Of a stretch of DNA of 64,000 bases, positions 37,565 to 47,325 are shown one piece after another (positions within the stretch are counted from its first letter, which is position 1; each line of letters begins with the position of its first letter). The DNA is from Anaerolineae bacterium UTCFX2 (GTDB lineage Bacteria > Chloroflexota > Anaerolineae > Anaerolineales > UBA4823), in NCBI GenBank assembly GCA_002050125.1, contig MWTA01000032.1:19126-83125 (forward strand). The letters are read 5' to 3'. A model generated the notes under the pieces. That model searched no databases, was not told the origin of the DNA, and saw only the letters and a list, made by a program, of their open reading frames with translations. The translations under genes and the position numbers were made by a program.

Positions 37565-37596
37565 CAGCCGCTGAGGAGGGAGAAACGAAGCGGCTG
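37565..37596 (+). terminator. Hairpin after glyQS
   Basis: An 8-bp stem (CAGCCGCT / AGCGGCTG) with a 16-base loop begins 34 bases after the glyQS stop. The following bases are not U-rich, so termination would be weak. Confidence 0.35.
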
Positions 37597-37635
37597 CAAT
37601 GCAATTAATCTGCAAAATAATTTAAAAGAGATCGA

Positions 37636-37651
37636 CCCCTATATATTGGGG
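37636..37651. repeat. CCCC-W8-GGGG palindrome, copy 3, upstream of the comX-like gene
   Basis: CCCCTATATATTGGGG has the same 4-8-4 architecture as the two copies in the candidate origin. It lies about 40 bases before the -35 of the comX-like promoter, a common activator position. Confidence 0.45.
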
Positions 37652-37689
37652 AGAATTGTTAAAGTTTTGCCTAAACTGCGGGAGAATGC

Positions 37690-37718
37690 TTGACATTCCG
37701 CTTAATTGATGTTATTTT
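37690..37718 (+). promoter_or_regulatory. Promoter of the comX-like/comQ-like genes
   Basis: TTGACA (37690-37695) and TATTTT (37713-37718) are 17 bases apart. The start would be near 37725, with a leader of about 90 bases that contains an inverted repeat (37731-37752). Confidence 0.6.
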
Positions 37719-37730
37719 CTTTCTTATAGG

Positions 37731-37752
37731 CACCTTACAAATATGCAAGGTG
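37731..37752 (+). promoter_or_regulatory. Inverted repeat just after the comX-like transcription start
   Basis: CACCTT (37731-37736) and AAGGTG (37747-37752) flank a 10-base spacer. It may be an operator or a small leader hairpin. Confidence 0.4.
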
Positions 37753-37814
37753 AAATATCAAAAGTGCAAGTTCAAATGAGCGGTTCTGGCGGGAATCGCT
37801 CGCAGGAGGCCGAG

Positions 37815-38024
37815 ATGTCGTTAGCAAAGGTTGTCCATCAACTGTCCACCGACAATGATTTCGCTGCGCAATGGAAATCAGATCCCGAGGGCACACTGGA
37901 AAAGCAAGGCTTGAAGCTGTCGAGCGAGGAACTGGCGTTCCTCAAGACCGGACTCAAGCGGCGAGACGTCGATGAAGTCCGCCTGGCGGATTATCTTTAC
38001 AAGGCTAAGAATTGGCAATTTTAG
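37815..38024 (+). CDS. ComX-like pheromone precursor candidate
   Basis: The 69-residue protein is short and hydrophilic, without a signal peptide. A helical leader carries a DPEGTLEKQGLKLSSEEL segment of the kind seen in ribosomally made peptide precursors, and the tail ends LYKAKNWQF. Trp67 is the third residue from the end, the same place as the isoprenylated Trp of B. subtilis ComX. I start it at the ATG at 37815, which has AGGAGG five bases upstream; an in-frame ATG at 37743 would add 24 residues and has no ribosome site. The next gene encodes a ComQ-like isoprenoid synthase homologue and the one after it a ComP-like kinase. Sequence identity to ComX is weak, so the role rests on tail, size and context. 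Confidence 0.6.
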   Translation: MSLAKVVHQLSTDNDFAAQWKSDPEGTLEKQGLKLSSEELAFLKTGLKRRDVDEVRLADYLYKAKNWQF

Positions 38025-38111
38025 ATTCGGCATAATAAACTGAATTCTTTTCAAGAAACGATCAATCGAATATGGCACGCAGGCGGCGCATGGTCCGAGT
38101 ATATTCGGGCG

Positions 38112-39002
38112 ATGCGCCTGGCTGTTAACCGCGGTTCGGATGCAGGCGAGGCGTCGAGTCTGGCGGCGCTGCCGGGTCTGTGCTGTCAGGCGGCGGGAGG
38201 GGATGCCGCCGAGGCGCAGGTGTTGACGGCAGCCTGGCTTTTGCTCTACGAGGCGGCTGCGATTACCGATAACATAGAAGACCGTGATCCTCCGGCTGAT
38301 TGGTGGGCGCAATCCGGCAGCGCCGCCGCCCTGAGCGTCGCGACCGGGTTGTATTTCAGCGCCTGCCAGGCGCTGATCCAACTGGAGGCAGCGCTCCCCG
38401 ACCTCCGCACGGCGCGGGAGGTGCGCGACGAGATGCTGCGCCGGGTTCTTGAAATGTGCAGCGGGCAGCACCTCGACCTGACGCAGCCCCGCCCAACCCT
38501 CGCGACCTACTGGCAGGTAGCGGGGGCAAAATCGGGTACATTCTTTGGCATGGCTGGCTGGGCGGGGGCGCGCCTGGCGACCACAGACCCGCAGACGCTG
38601 CAGGGGTTTCAAGAGTTCGGCGTCCAGTTGGGGCTGCTGATCCAAATCCTAGACGACTTGAAGGAATACCAAATCCTCGAACAAAGGGCGCATGAGAACG
38701 CGCTAGATCCTGAAAGCCTGCCTGATTTAGGGCGTTCGCTGCCGGCGGCGTACGTGCGCGAGGTGGCGCCGCCGGATGTGGTCGCACGTTTTGAACAGTT
38801 ATTGGCAGCCCCGACCGCGACCGCGGATGCGGGCGCCCAAATCGTGCAAACAATCGAACGTTTTGGCGGCGCGGCTTACGTGCTGGCAGAACTGGAAGTC
38901 AAACGCCTGAAAGCGTTGGAAGGGCTGGAAAGCGCGGGCGCTCGTCCGCCTGCGCGGGACGACCTCCTGCGCCTGCTGGCAGCGGTTTACCCCCTCGATT
39001 GA
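38112..39002 (+). CDS. ComQ-like isoprenyl transferase (polyprenyl synthase fold)
   Basis: The 296-residue all-helical protein has the trans-isoprenyl synthase layout: a first Asp-rich motif DNIED (53-57), GQHLDLT (118-124), AKSGTFFGMAGWAGA (139-153) and a second motif DDLKE (181-185). The first motif is reduced compared with farnesyl-PP synthases, and GQH-x-DLT resembles ComQ (GQHDDIT), which transfers geranyl or farnesyl groups to a Trp in ComX. The frame is open upstream to the comX-like stop (38022), adding up to 29 residues such as IWHAGGAWSEYIRA, but no ATG, GTG or TTG is available there. The true start may be a rare codon (CTG at 38040). It could instead be a free prenyl-diphosphate synthase. 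Confidence 0.72.
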   Translation: MRLAVNRGSDAGEASSLAALPGLCCQAAGGDAAEAQVLTAAWLLLYEAAAITDNIEDRDPPADWWAQSGSAAALSVATGLYFSACQALIQLEAALPDLRTAREVRDEMLRRVLEMCSGQHLDLTQPRPTLATYWQVAGAKSGTFFGMAGWAGARLATTDPQTLQGFQEFGVQLGLLIQILDDLKEYQILEQRAHENALDPESLPDLGRSLPAAYVREVAPPDVVARFEQLLAAPTATADAGAQIVQTIERFGGAAYVLAELEVKRLKALEGLESAGARPPARDDLLRLLAAVYPLD

Positions 39003-39098
39003 GCCGTACAGATCGGTTCAAGCGTGTGTTTCATCTGCAAAGCCCCGCTAAAAAGCCCCGCGCTCCGGTATACATTTGTAAAGAAAACCAGCGCTTTG

Positions 39099-39107
39099 TG
39101 CTAGAAT
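39099..39107 (+). promoter_or_regulatory. Extended -10 of the histidine kinase gene
   Basis: TGC-TAGAAT is an extended -10; its last base is six bases before the ATG at 39114, so the transcript is predicted to be leaderless. A TTGTAA 20 bases upstream is a poor -35. Confidence 0.45.
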
Positions 39108-39113
39108 CTTGCT

Positions 39114-41930
39114 ATGCAAGCCGCTCGCGCAACCCCCTTACGACAAGCCGAAAGATGGATGGCGGTATTGCCGTTCATCCTGGCATTGGGCTTCTTTGCG
39201 TTTATCGCCTTCACCGCGATCCGGTTAATCAGCTATCCAGATGATGGAATTGATAATGTAGATCAGGGCTTGGTCCTGTTGCTTCAACCAGGAGGTCCGG
39301 CAGATGGGATACTGCTGCCGGGGGACGTTATTCAAACACTGGAGGGGGTCCCTTTCGAGCAGGTCCGCTTTGATTACAACCGGTTGGGTAAGAAGGGCGG
39401 AGAAGCGATTAATTTGACGCTCCTGCGGGATGGGCAGACGATCAAGACCGCATACGTTATGAAAGCGCCTTCGGCGGGGCTGATCGCCAGCCGGCTCATG
39501 GCGATTCTGGTAGCGCTGATCTTCTGGGCGGTGGGAGTGGTGGTGGAGGCTTACAAACCGCTGGGGAAGAGCCAGCCGGTTGTCTTCCTTTGGTTTCAAG
39601 TCAGCGCGCTCACTCTGTCAGCCGGGTCGGCTTCCTCTATGGGGATGATCTGGGCTGGTACGCTTTTTAGCACGCTGCTCTGGATCCTCGGTCCGCTTTC
39701 GGTCCATTTTCATGCAATCTTCCCTCAACCGAACCTGGGTAGGGGTCTAAAGATCTATCTCCGGGTTGTGTATCTGATCGCTCTGATCGGGGTGTCGCTG
39801 CTCTTGTGGACAGGAGCGCCGCAACTGTCTGCGGCTTCTTTGCTGCTGCTGGCGATCAACTTGTTTGTAAGCGTGGGGTTATTGGTAATTGATTATTATA
39901 GAGCCGAGTCGCCTGGGGTGCGCGGCAAGATCCGCCTGGTGTTATTGGGCGGCGCGCTGGCGGTGATTCCTTTTCTAATTCTGACCCTTCTGCCGGATGT
40001 GCTTTTTGGGGAGCCTCTGGTCCCCTATTCTTATGCGTTTCTGTTATTGGGGATTCTCCCGCTGACGTACGGATACGCCATCTTTCGCTATCGGTTGATC
40101 GAGATCGATCAGAAAGTCAACCGCGGCGCGACCTTCATCCTGGTTTTTTCAATCCTGGCGGGTTTCTACCTGGTGCTCTCCGCGATTTTAAATCATATAC
40201 TACCCCAGGATCTGCGCACCTCGCCGCTCATCAACACCATCCTGGTGATGACGCTGGCGAGTTTTTACATTCCTCTCTTTCGCGGGGTACAGCGGCTGGT
40301 TGACCAGATGTTTTATGGCGGCTGGTACGATTACCGGTTTGGCATCCGCCAGCTTACTGAAAACCTGTTTCAGATCAACGACTTGAAGCTGCTGGCAGAG
40401 ACCGTCAGCGCAAGGCTGGTAAATACGTTCCGCCTGGAGGAAGCGGTGGTTTTTTTGCGCGACCAGAGCGGAGACTTTTCGGTGGTCGAATCTACCTTTG
40501 GAAACGCGGCAAAGAAGCACGTTCGGCATCAATTCCCCGTACTGCCGCGCTCCAGCCTGACATATCTTATGAGAATCGGCGCAACCGAACGCACTGAACT
40601 GCTGCAAGCGCTTTCCCAGGTCACGCTAACCCCCCAGGAATTGCAGTTATTGAGGACCGAACAGATCCACCTGTGGGTGCCGATCGTCGGTCACACTCAG
40701 ATCATGGGGTTGCTGGCATTGGGTCCCAAGCTGGGCGGTGATGTGTATAGCGCGGATGATCTTGATATCCTGCGCGTGGTTGTTCAACAGCTAAGCCCGA
40801 TTGTCGAAAACATTCACCTGGTTTTGGATCTGAAACAGCATGCGCGCGAACTGGAAAGCCGGGTGGAGCAGCGGACCGCCGAACTGCACGATGAAAAGGA
40901 ACGGGTCGAGGCGATCTTAGCCAACGTAGGCGACGGGGTGGTCGTCACAGATTTGGCGGGAGATATCCTGACAGTCAATCGGGCGTTTGAGAAGCTCTCC
41001 GGCTATTCCGTGCAAGAAATCTCAGGGCTTAACCTGTTCCAGATGATCGTGCAGGATAACATTCTCACCCAGGTGAACGCGATGCGCGAATCGCTGCAAG
41101 AGGGACATGCCTGGAGCGATGAATTGGTCAGCCGGCGGAAGAACGGTAAGCAGTACAATGTGCGCTTTACAATTGCGCCGGTTCATGATCGAAGCGGTGG
41201 AACGGTGGGGTTTGTGGGCAGCCAGACCGACATTACCCGGCAAAAAGAGCTGGACCGCATGAAGGATGCATTCATATCCGATGTATCCCACGAGCTGCGA
41301 ACGCCCATCACAAATATCGGTTTGTACATAGAGTTGTTGAAGAACGCGCCTTTAGACCGCCACAAACACTATCTTGCTGTCGTCAAGGGTCAGTCTGAAG
41401 TCCTGACAAAACTGGTAGAGGATATCCTGGATCTTTCCCGCCTGACCGCATCCAAAACCCGATCGGTGACTTATGCTCCTGCAGATCTGAACACGCTCAC
41501 TGAGCAAGTTGTCCTGGCTCATATACCGTTGGCGGAAGCGGCGGGAGTGAAAATAAGTTTTTCCCCCGAGCCGAACCTGCCGTTGATTTCAGTTGAGCAA
41601 AATCAGATCGGTCGGATGCTGACAAACCTGATCACAAATGCGATCCGCTACGCCCCGCAAGGAGAGGTGCAGGTGATGACCGCCCTGGCAGATGAGCGGA
41701 TCTGCCTGACCGTGCGGGATACGGGGATTGGGATCGACCCTCAGGACCTACCGCATATTTTTGACCGGTTCTATCGCGGGCGGAATGTGCGGCAATCCGA
41801 GATGCATGGGACCGGCTTGGGGCTGGCGATCGTTAAAGAGATCGTTGATTTTCATGCGGGGGAGATTGAAATGGAAAGCGAGCTGGGAAAAGGCTCTTGT
41901 CTGCGCATCTGGCTGCCGATTGCGCAATAA
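39114..41930 (+). CDS. ComP-like membrane histidine kinase (PDZ, multi-TM, PAS, HisKA, HATPase)
   Basis: The 938-residue kinase has, in order: a membrane helix (about 16-37), an extracytoplasmic PDZ-like segment (about 45-110: LLLQPGGPADGILLPGDVIQ), a bundle of seven to eight helices (about 125-400) with the IFRYRLIEIDQKVNRG motif after the last, a GAF-like region, a coiled coil, a PAS domain (about 600-710), HisKA with His726 in DVSHELRTP, and an ATP-binding domain with DTGIGIDP (about 868) and GTGLGLAIVK (about 900). TM-PDZ-multi-TM is also the ComP sensor arrangement. ComP belongs to a different kinase subgroup, and no ComA-type response regulator is adjacent. Confidence 0.88.
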   Translation: MQAARATPLRQAERWMAVLPFILALGFFAFIAFTAIRLISYPDDGIDNVDQGLVLLLQPGGPADGILLPGDVIQTLEGVPFEQVRFDYNRLGKKGGEAINLTLLRDGQTIKTAYVMKAPSAGLIASRLMAILVALIFWAVGVVVEAYKPLGKSQPVVFLWFQVSALTLSAGSASSMGMIWAGTLFSTLLWILGPLSVHFHAIFPQPNLGRGLKIYLRVVYLIALIGVSLLLWTGAPQLSAASLLLLAINLFVSVGLLVIDYYRAESPGVRGKIRLVLLGGALAVIPFLILTLLPDVLFGEPLVPYSYAFLLLGILPLTYGYAIFRYRLIEIDQKVNRGATFILVFSILAGFYLVLSAILNHILPQDLRTSPLINTILVMTLASFYIPLFRGVQRLVDQMFYGGWYDYRFGIRQLTENLFQINDLKLLAETVSARLVNTFRLEEAVVFLRDQSGDFSVVESTFGNAAKKHVRHQFPVLPRSSLTYLMRIGATERTELLQALSQVTLTPQELQLLRTEQIHLWVPIVGHTQIMGLLALGPKLGGDVYSADDLDILRVVVQQLSPIVENIHLVLDLKQHARELESRVEQRTAELHDEKERVEAILANVGDGVVVTDLAGDILTVNRAFEKLSGYSVQEISGLNLFQMIVQDNILTQVNAMRESLQEGHAWSDELVSRRKNGKQYNVRFTIAPVHDRSGGTVGFVGSQTDITRQKELDRMKDAFISDVSHELRTPITNIGLYIELLKNAPLDRHKHYLAVVKGQSEVLTKLVEDILDLSRLTASKTRSVTYAPADLNTLTEQVVLAHIPLAEAAGVKISFSPEPNLPLISVEQNQIGRMLTNLITNAIRYAPQGEVQVMTALADERICLTVRDTGIGIDPQDLPHIFDRFYRGRNVRQSEMHGTGLGLAIVKEIVDFHAGEIEMESELGKGSCLRIWLPIAQ

Positions 41931-42014
41931 TTCGCAGCCCGAAAAGATTTCAACGCCGCGCTCAACGGAGCCGGCTGACCCGATCGTGCCTTTGAGTTGG
42001 AGTCTGGTAGGAAA

Positions 42015-43967
42015 ATGTCGATAACCGACGATATTAAAGACCGGATTAACATTGTGGATCTGGTCTCCGAATCGGTACAACTGCGCCGCACGGGCAAGAA
42101 TTACACGGGCTTTTGTCCTTTTCACCCCAACCAACGGACGCCAGCCTTTGTCGTTTTTCCAGACACCGGCACCTGGCGCTGTTTTGGGCAATGCAACGAG
42201 GGCGGGGATATTTTCCAATTCGTAATGAAGAAGGAGGGTTGGGATTTCTCCGAGACGCTGCGCTATCTGGCTGAACGGGCTGGCTTGCAGTTGCAGGCTC
42301 AAACCCCCGAAGCGCTGGCAGCTGCTGAAGTGCACGACCATCTGCACAATCTATTAGAAGCGGCGGTGATTTTCTATCGTGACCAGATGCTGAACACCCG
42401 GGCGGGAAAAGCAGCGTTGGAATACTTAAAGAAGCGCGGTCTCAACGAAGCCACGCTGGAGACTTTTGGGCTGGGCTACGCCCCCGATTCCTGGGATGTG
42501 ACCTTGAAGCACTTCAGGGGCAAGGGGCATTCTATCGATGAGCTTTTATCCGCGGGGCTCGTGACCGAGAGGGAGGCGGGGCGCGCTCATGAAAAGGGCG
42601 CCCAGGAGGCAGGCGTGTATGACCGCTTCCGCAACCGCATTATGTTCCCAATCCGAGACGGGCGCGGGCGTATGGCTGGCTTCGGCGCGCGCATTCTCAA
42701 TCCAGATGATGTGCCCAAGTTTCTGAATTCGCCGCAGACGCCGGTGTTTGACAAGGGACGCCTGCTCTACGGGCTCGACCGGGCGCGCAAAGCGATTCGC
42801 GCCCAGGACCAGGCGGTGATCGTGGAGGGCTATCTGGATGTGATCGCGCTGCACCAGGCTGGCTTTGAAAATGCGGTTTCCCCGATGGGCACAGCTTTGA
42901 GCGAATCGCAATTGTATCTGTTGAAGAACTTCACCCAGCGGGTGGTGCTGGCTTTAGATTCCGACGCCGCCGGCGACAAAGCCACGCTGCGCGGGCTGCA
43001 GATCGCCCGCCAGGCGATGGACCGCGAGCAGGATCCGGTTTTCGATGCGCGTGGATTGCTGCGACACGAGGCGCGCCTGCAGGCAGATATTCGCGTCACC
43101 ACGCTGCCAGCCGGGATGGACCCGGACGAAGTGGTCAACCGCGATCCGGCTGAATGGCAGCGGATCCTGGAGCAAGCCCAACCGATTGTCGTGCATGTAA
43201 TGGAAGCGCTTGCCGTAGGTCGGGATGTCCAAGATGCGAAGGTGAAGAGCGAGATCGCCGCGCAGGTAATCCCGTTGATTGAGGATTTGCCCAACCCGAT
43301 TGAACGGGACACTTATAGACAGCGGCTGGCGCGTTTTCTGCGAGTCGATGAGCAAACGTTGATGGCTTTCAACCCGCAGCCAAGACGCCAAAAAGCGCGC
43401 GCCGCGCGCTTTGCTGCGCCAGCCGCCTCAGAAAAGCAGCCAGCGGTCAAACCGGCTGCAATGAGCAGTTACACTTTGGAAGCGCATTGCTTAGGGATAT
43501 TGCTGCGCAAGCCTAACTTGCTGTATCTGGTCGACCGTCACTTGCAAGAAAATGGGCTGGCTCGCCTTGCGCCGGATGATTTCGAGCACGCCGACCACAA
43601 AACGATCATCCGCCTCTTTCAAGACTCGCTTGACCAGGACCTGGGCGAACCGCTGGATTTTGTGATGAACAACATGTCCCTGCCGCTGATGGATCTGGCG
43701 GATGGGCTGCTGGCTCGCACGGAAAAACTAGATCCGAATGAAGAGCGCGTCCTGGAGGATTTGATGCGCGGCTTGCTGGATCTGAGGCGCAGAAGACTCC
43801 ACCAGGAATTGGACTATCAGCGGTTCTTGATTGAAGAATCCCAGGTTCAGGGAGATATCCGCGCCACACAACACCTGCAATATATGGTAAAACTGGCAGA
43901 AGCGAAACGCCGGATCGACTATGCAATGAAAAAATACAGCAGCCGCTCTCCTGCGTTGCGGTCTTAA
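42015..43967 (+). CDS. dnaG: DNA primase DnaG
   Basis: The 650-residue primase makes RNA primers at the fork. The N-terminal zinc-binding CHC2 domain has C34, H37, C56 and C60; the Toprim core includes [19 protein letters not shown] and the acidic pair in [12 protein letters not shown]; the C-terminal third is the helicase-binding region. The start at 42015 (TAGGA) is preferred to an in-frame codon at 41997. It is followed after 62 bases by rpoD, the macromolecular-synthesis arrangement common in bacteria. Confidence 0.96.
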   Translation: MSITDDIKDRINIVDLVSESVQLRRTGKNYTGFCPFHPNQRTPAFVVFPDTGTWRCFGQCNEGGDIFQFVMKKEGWDFSETLRYLAERAGLQLQAQTPEALAAAEVHDHLHNLLEAAVIFYRDQMLNTRAGKAALEYLKKRGLNEATLETFGLGYAPDSWDVTLKHFRGKGHSIDELLSAGLVTEREAGRAHEKGAQEAGVYDRFRNRIMFPIRDGRGRMAGFGARILNPDDVPKFLNSPQTPVFDKGRLLYGLDRARKAIRAQDQAVIVEGYLDVIALHQAGFENAVSPMGTALSESQLYLLKNFTQRVVLALDSDAAGDKATLRGLQIARQAMDREQDPVFDARGLLRHEARLQADIRVTTLPAGMDPDEVVNRDPAEWQRILEQAQPIVVHVMEALAVGRDVQDAKVKSEIAAQVIPLIEDLPNPIERDTYRQRLARFLRVDEQTLMAFNPQPRRQKARAARFAAPAASEKQPAVKPAAMSSYTLEAHCLGILLRKPNLLYLVDRHLQENGLARLAPDDFEHADHKTIIRLFQDSLDQDLGEPLDFVMNNMSLPLMDLADGLLARTEKLDPNEERVLEDLMRGLLDLRRRRLHQELDYQRFLIEESQVQGDIRATQHLQYMVKLAEAKRRIDYAMKKYSSRSPALRS

Positions 43968-44029
43968 AGATAGCAAGCAATCAGCCCGCCAAGCGGCATT
44001 TCGAAAGAAATAGTCATAAAAGAACAGAG

Positions 44030-45733
44030 ATGTCTGCAGGACCAACAGCACGAGATACAACTCGGGGTTTCCAGGACGAACTGGACGATTCCGATCCGCT
44101 GACGCTTTCCGATCTCTATGAAGAGGATCTGACCCTGAACGGCGTCGACGAAATACCGGGAGATGATGAAACCTCGGGAGATAATGAAAACGGAGAAGAT
44201 GATTTATTCACCGGCGAGGATATTGACGAAGAGACTCTGTCGTTGGAGACAGCAGACCTGGAATTGCTGATTAAAGAAGAACCATTGAACTTACTCCAAG
44301 ACCCAAAAATATATTCGGAAATTAATGAAGATCCGGTGCGGCTTTATCTGAAAGAGATCGGAAACATCGATCTGCTAAAGCTGGATCAGGAGTTTTGGCT
44401 GGCGACTCGCCTGGAAGCTGCCCGGCGGCTGGAGGCTTTAAACCGCAGGCATCCATTAGCGCGCAGCCAAAGCCCGGCGGACGAAGAGGCTCTTATTCCC
44501 GAGTCGTACCTCCAGGATGGCGAGACCGCGCGCCGCATCTACCAGGCGCTGTATGAGGAGTTGTCCACTACCTGGTCGCGCGTCCAACAGGATACCGGAC
44601 GATTGGGTTACGAATGTCTGGACCTGGGTCAAATTCTGGCAGAGGCTCAGATGCTGCGCTCGACCTGGCAGAGCGGGATGCCTTCATACCTGAGGTCTTA
44701 TCTCGATAATGGGCTTTGGGGAACGGACCCGCTCTGGAACGACATTGCCCGGCTGGCTTTTACCGTTTTTCTCTATTTATACATGCTGCCGCAAAGCCTG
44801 GACAAGCTGCTGTCCACCCATATCAAGAGCAAAGGCAGGCTCCCCAGACAGGCTACTTTCATGAAGCATCTGCCAGAAAAAGAGCAACTGCAGCGCGAAC
44901 TGGAAGGGATCATCGCCCGGAGCGAGGATGCGCACAATGCGATCATCCGGGCGAACCTGCGGCTGGTTGTGAGCGTTGCCAAACGTTACGTCGGGCGCGG
45001 CAGCTCTTTCCTGGATTTGATCCAGGAGGGGAACATCGGATTGCTGCGCGCGGTGACCAAATTTGATCCGACCCGGGGTTATAAGTTCAGCACGTATGCC
45101 ACCTGGTGGATCCGGCAGTCGATCAGCCGCTCGATTGCAGATCAGGCGCGCACGATTCGCATCCCAGTGCATATCTTCGAGTCGCTGAACCGCTTGCTGC
45201 GCATCCAGCGCGAGTTGATCCAGAAGCTTGGCCGCGAGCCAACCATCGACGATATTGCCCTGGAAGCGGGTTATCTGGAACCAAAAGACCGCCAGGCGAT
45301 CTTGCGCTCGATCGCCGATTCGACGCCCGTGGAAGCGGATGTGCGCCGGCGTTGGAACCGGGCGTCTGCCAAGGTCAACCGGATCATGCGGGCGCTGGAA
45401 GAACCGATGTCGCTGGACAGTCCGGTTGGTCCCGAAGACAGCAGCCAACTGGGGGATTTCATTGAAGACGAAGATGCCCTGGAGCCAATGGACGCGGCGG
45501 CGCGCGAGATGCTGCGCGAGTCGGTGAAGAACGCCCTAGCGGTGCTTTCAGACCGTGAGCGCCAGGTATTGGAACTGCGTTTTGGTTTGGTGGATGGTAA
45601 AGCGCACACGCTCGAAGAGGTGGGTCAATACTTTGCGGTGACCCGCGAGCGCATTCGTCAGATTGAATCGAAAGCGCTGCGCAAACTGCGCCACCCGACC
45701 CGCAGCAGGTTGTTGCGCGATTTTTTACGATAA
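44030..45733 (+). CDS. rpoD: RNA polymerase primary sigma factor (RpoD/SigA)
   Basis: The 567-residue sigma-70 has an acidic N-terminal extension, region 1.2 ([16 protein letters not shown]), a non-conserved insertion (about 120-270), region 2 with [16 protein letters not shown] and [19 protein letters not shown] (2.3/2.4), region 3 and region 4.2 with [24 protein letters not shown]. These residues recognise TATAAT and TTGACA. Many promoters listed here carry those hexamers, so this is likely their sigma factor. It follows dnaG and precedes nuoA, with a separate promoter for the nuo genes. Confidence 0.96.
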   Translation: MSAGPTARDTTRGFQDELDDSDPLTLSDLYEEDLTLNGVDEIPGDDETSGDNENGEDDLFTGEDIDEETLSLETADLELLIKEEPLNLLQDPKIYSEINEDPVRLYLKEIGNIDLLKLDQEFWLATRLEAARRLEALNRRHPLARSQSPADEEALIPESYLQDGETARRIYQALYEELSTTWSRVQQDTGRLGYECLDLGQILAEAQMLRSTWQSGMPSYLRSYLDNGLWGTDPLWNDIARLAFTVFLYLYMLPQSLDKLLSTHIKSKGRLPRQATFMKHLPEKEQLQRELEGIIARSEDAHNAIIRANLRLVVSVAKRYVGRGSSFLDLIQEGNIGLLRAVTKFDPTRGYKFSTYATWWIRQSISRSIADQARTIRIPVHIFESLNRLLRIQRELIQKLGREPTIDDIALEAGYLEPKDRQAILRSIADSTPVEADVRRRWNRASAKVNRIMRALEEPMSLDSPVGPEDSSQLGDFIEDEDALEPMDAAAREMLRESVKNALAVLSDRERQVLELRFGLVDGKAHTLEEVGQYFAVTRERIRQIESKALRKLRHPTRSRLLRDFLR

Positions 45734-45754
45734 AACGGATTGTCTTTGTGAAAT

Positions 45755-45783
45755 TTGACACGCTTGGCTGGTTGTGATAAACT
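45755..45783 (+). promoter_or_regulatory. Promoter of the nuo operon
   Basis: TTGACA (45755-45760) and TAAACT (45778-45783) are 17 bases apart. The start would be near 45790, giving a leader of about 80 bases. Confidence 0.7.
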
Positions 45784-45854
45784 ATTCCGGCAAAACAGTG
45801 TGAGCGACTTCACCCTGTAAAGCACAACCATTCAAGTTTGTCAATTAAAATCAA

Positions 45855-45869
45855 ATAGACGAGGCGTCT

Positions 45870-45871
<2 letters not shown>
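45855..45871 (+). promoter_or_regulatory. Hairpin covering the nuoA start codon
   Basis: ATAGACG-AGG-CGTCTAT is a perfect 7-bp stem with a three-base loop. The second arm contains the A and U of the nuoA ATG, and the loop holds the only purine-rich ribosome site. In RNA it would hide the start codon. Confidence 0.5.
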
Positions 45872-46216
<345 letters not shown>

Positions 46217-46226
<10 letters not shown>

Positions 46227-46699
46227 AACAAAAGGCGGGCAATCTGGGGGTGGTGACGCTGAGATTGGAAGATGTGATCAACTGGTCGCGGACGAATGCG
46301 ATGTGGCCCATGCTTTTCGGTTTGGCTTGCTGCGCGATCGAGATGATGTCGACGCAGGCTGCAAATTTCGATCTGAGCCGTTTTGGGATGGAGCTGATGC
46401 GCCCCAGCCCCAGGCAATCGGACTTGATGATTGTGGCGGGACGGGTTACCCGGAAGATGGGACCGGTGCTGCGCCGGTTGTACGATCAGATGCCGGAGCC
46501 GAAATGGGTGCTCGCGATGGGAGATTGCGCTTCGTGCGGCGGCGTATTCAACAACTATGCCGTTGTGCAGGGGGTGGACGAGGTGGTGCCGGTGGATGTT
46601 TACGTCGCTGGCTGCCCGCCCCGCCCGGAAGCGCTGATTCATGGGATCGTGACGCTGCACGAGAAGGTCAAGAAAGAAAAAATGAAGGATTGGGCTTGA
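46217..46699 (+). CDS. nuoB: NADH-quinone oxidoreductase subunit B
   Basis: The 160-residue subunit holds cluster N2, the last [4Fe-4S] before quinone. The ligands are Cys38 and Cys39 (GLACCAIEM), Cys104 (MGDCASCGG) and Cys133 (AGCPPRPE). I start it at the ATG at 46217, eight bases after AAAGGAG; it overlaps nuoA by ten bases. It is peripheral and sits at the membrane interface with NuoD. The 72-base gap to nuoC carries no promoter I can recognise. Confidence 0.96.
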
Positions 46700-46771
46700 C
46701 CTCGATCCTGGGATGATGATCCGGTTCTGGATAAAGAACCTTGCGCCGCAAGCTGGATTGGGAAGACAAGG

Positions 46772-47287
46772 ATGATGAACGAGGAACTTCAGACGATCGC
46801 AGCAGATTTGAAAGAACGTTTCGCAGCCAACCTCTATGAATTTCGGGACGAGGTGAGCCTGATTCTGAACCCTGGGGACATTGTGGCGTTCAGCCGCGCC
46901 CTGCGGGACGAATACGATTTTGAGCTCCTCGCCGAGGAGACGGCAGTTGACTATTGGCCCGAACAGGCGCCGCGCTTCCACGTGGTCTACCGCTGGCGCT
47001 CGCTGAAACGCAATCTGATCATCGGGGCGCGCGTGCCGTTGGATGGCAATTCCCCTTCGATGCCGTCGCTGGTCGAAGTCTATCAGAATGCGAACTGGTT
47101 CGAGCGCGAGCTGTGGGATATGTTTGGGATCCATTTCGAGGGTCACCCAGACCTGCGCCGGGTGATCATGCCCGCCGATTGGGTCGGTCATCCTTTGCGC
47201 AAAGATTATCCGCTGGGCTATGAAGAAGTCCAATTTACTTTTAATTACACTGAGATTAATCAGCGCAAACCGTATGCCACAGAATGA
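46772..47287 (+). CDS. nuoC: NADH-quinone oxidoreductase subunit C
   Basis: The 171-residue 30-kDa-type subunit of the peripheral arm. The diagnostic C-terminal part reads [20 protein letters not shown] followed by [12 protein letters not shown]. It is separate from NuoD, not fused as in E. coli. Two adjacent ATGs (46772, 46775) are possible starts; AAGG precedes the first. Confidence 0.95.
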   Translation: MMNEELQTIAADLKERFAANLYEFRDEVSLILNPGDIVAFSRALRDEYDFELLAEETAVDYWPEQAPRFHVVYRWRSLKRNLIIGARVPLDGNSPSMPSLVEVYQNANWFERELWDMFGIHFEGHPDLRRVIMPADWVGHPLRKDYPLGYEEVQFTFNYTEINQRKPYATE

Positions 47288-47325
47288 GTTCCAGCGCCAG
47301 CCGGAGTCGATGAAGGTGAGAAACG

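Noticed and set aside
39114..45733. ComA-type response regulator after the kinase gene
   Set aside because: The following genes are dnaG and rpoD, neither of which has a receiver domain. The cognate regulator must be elsewhere.
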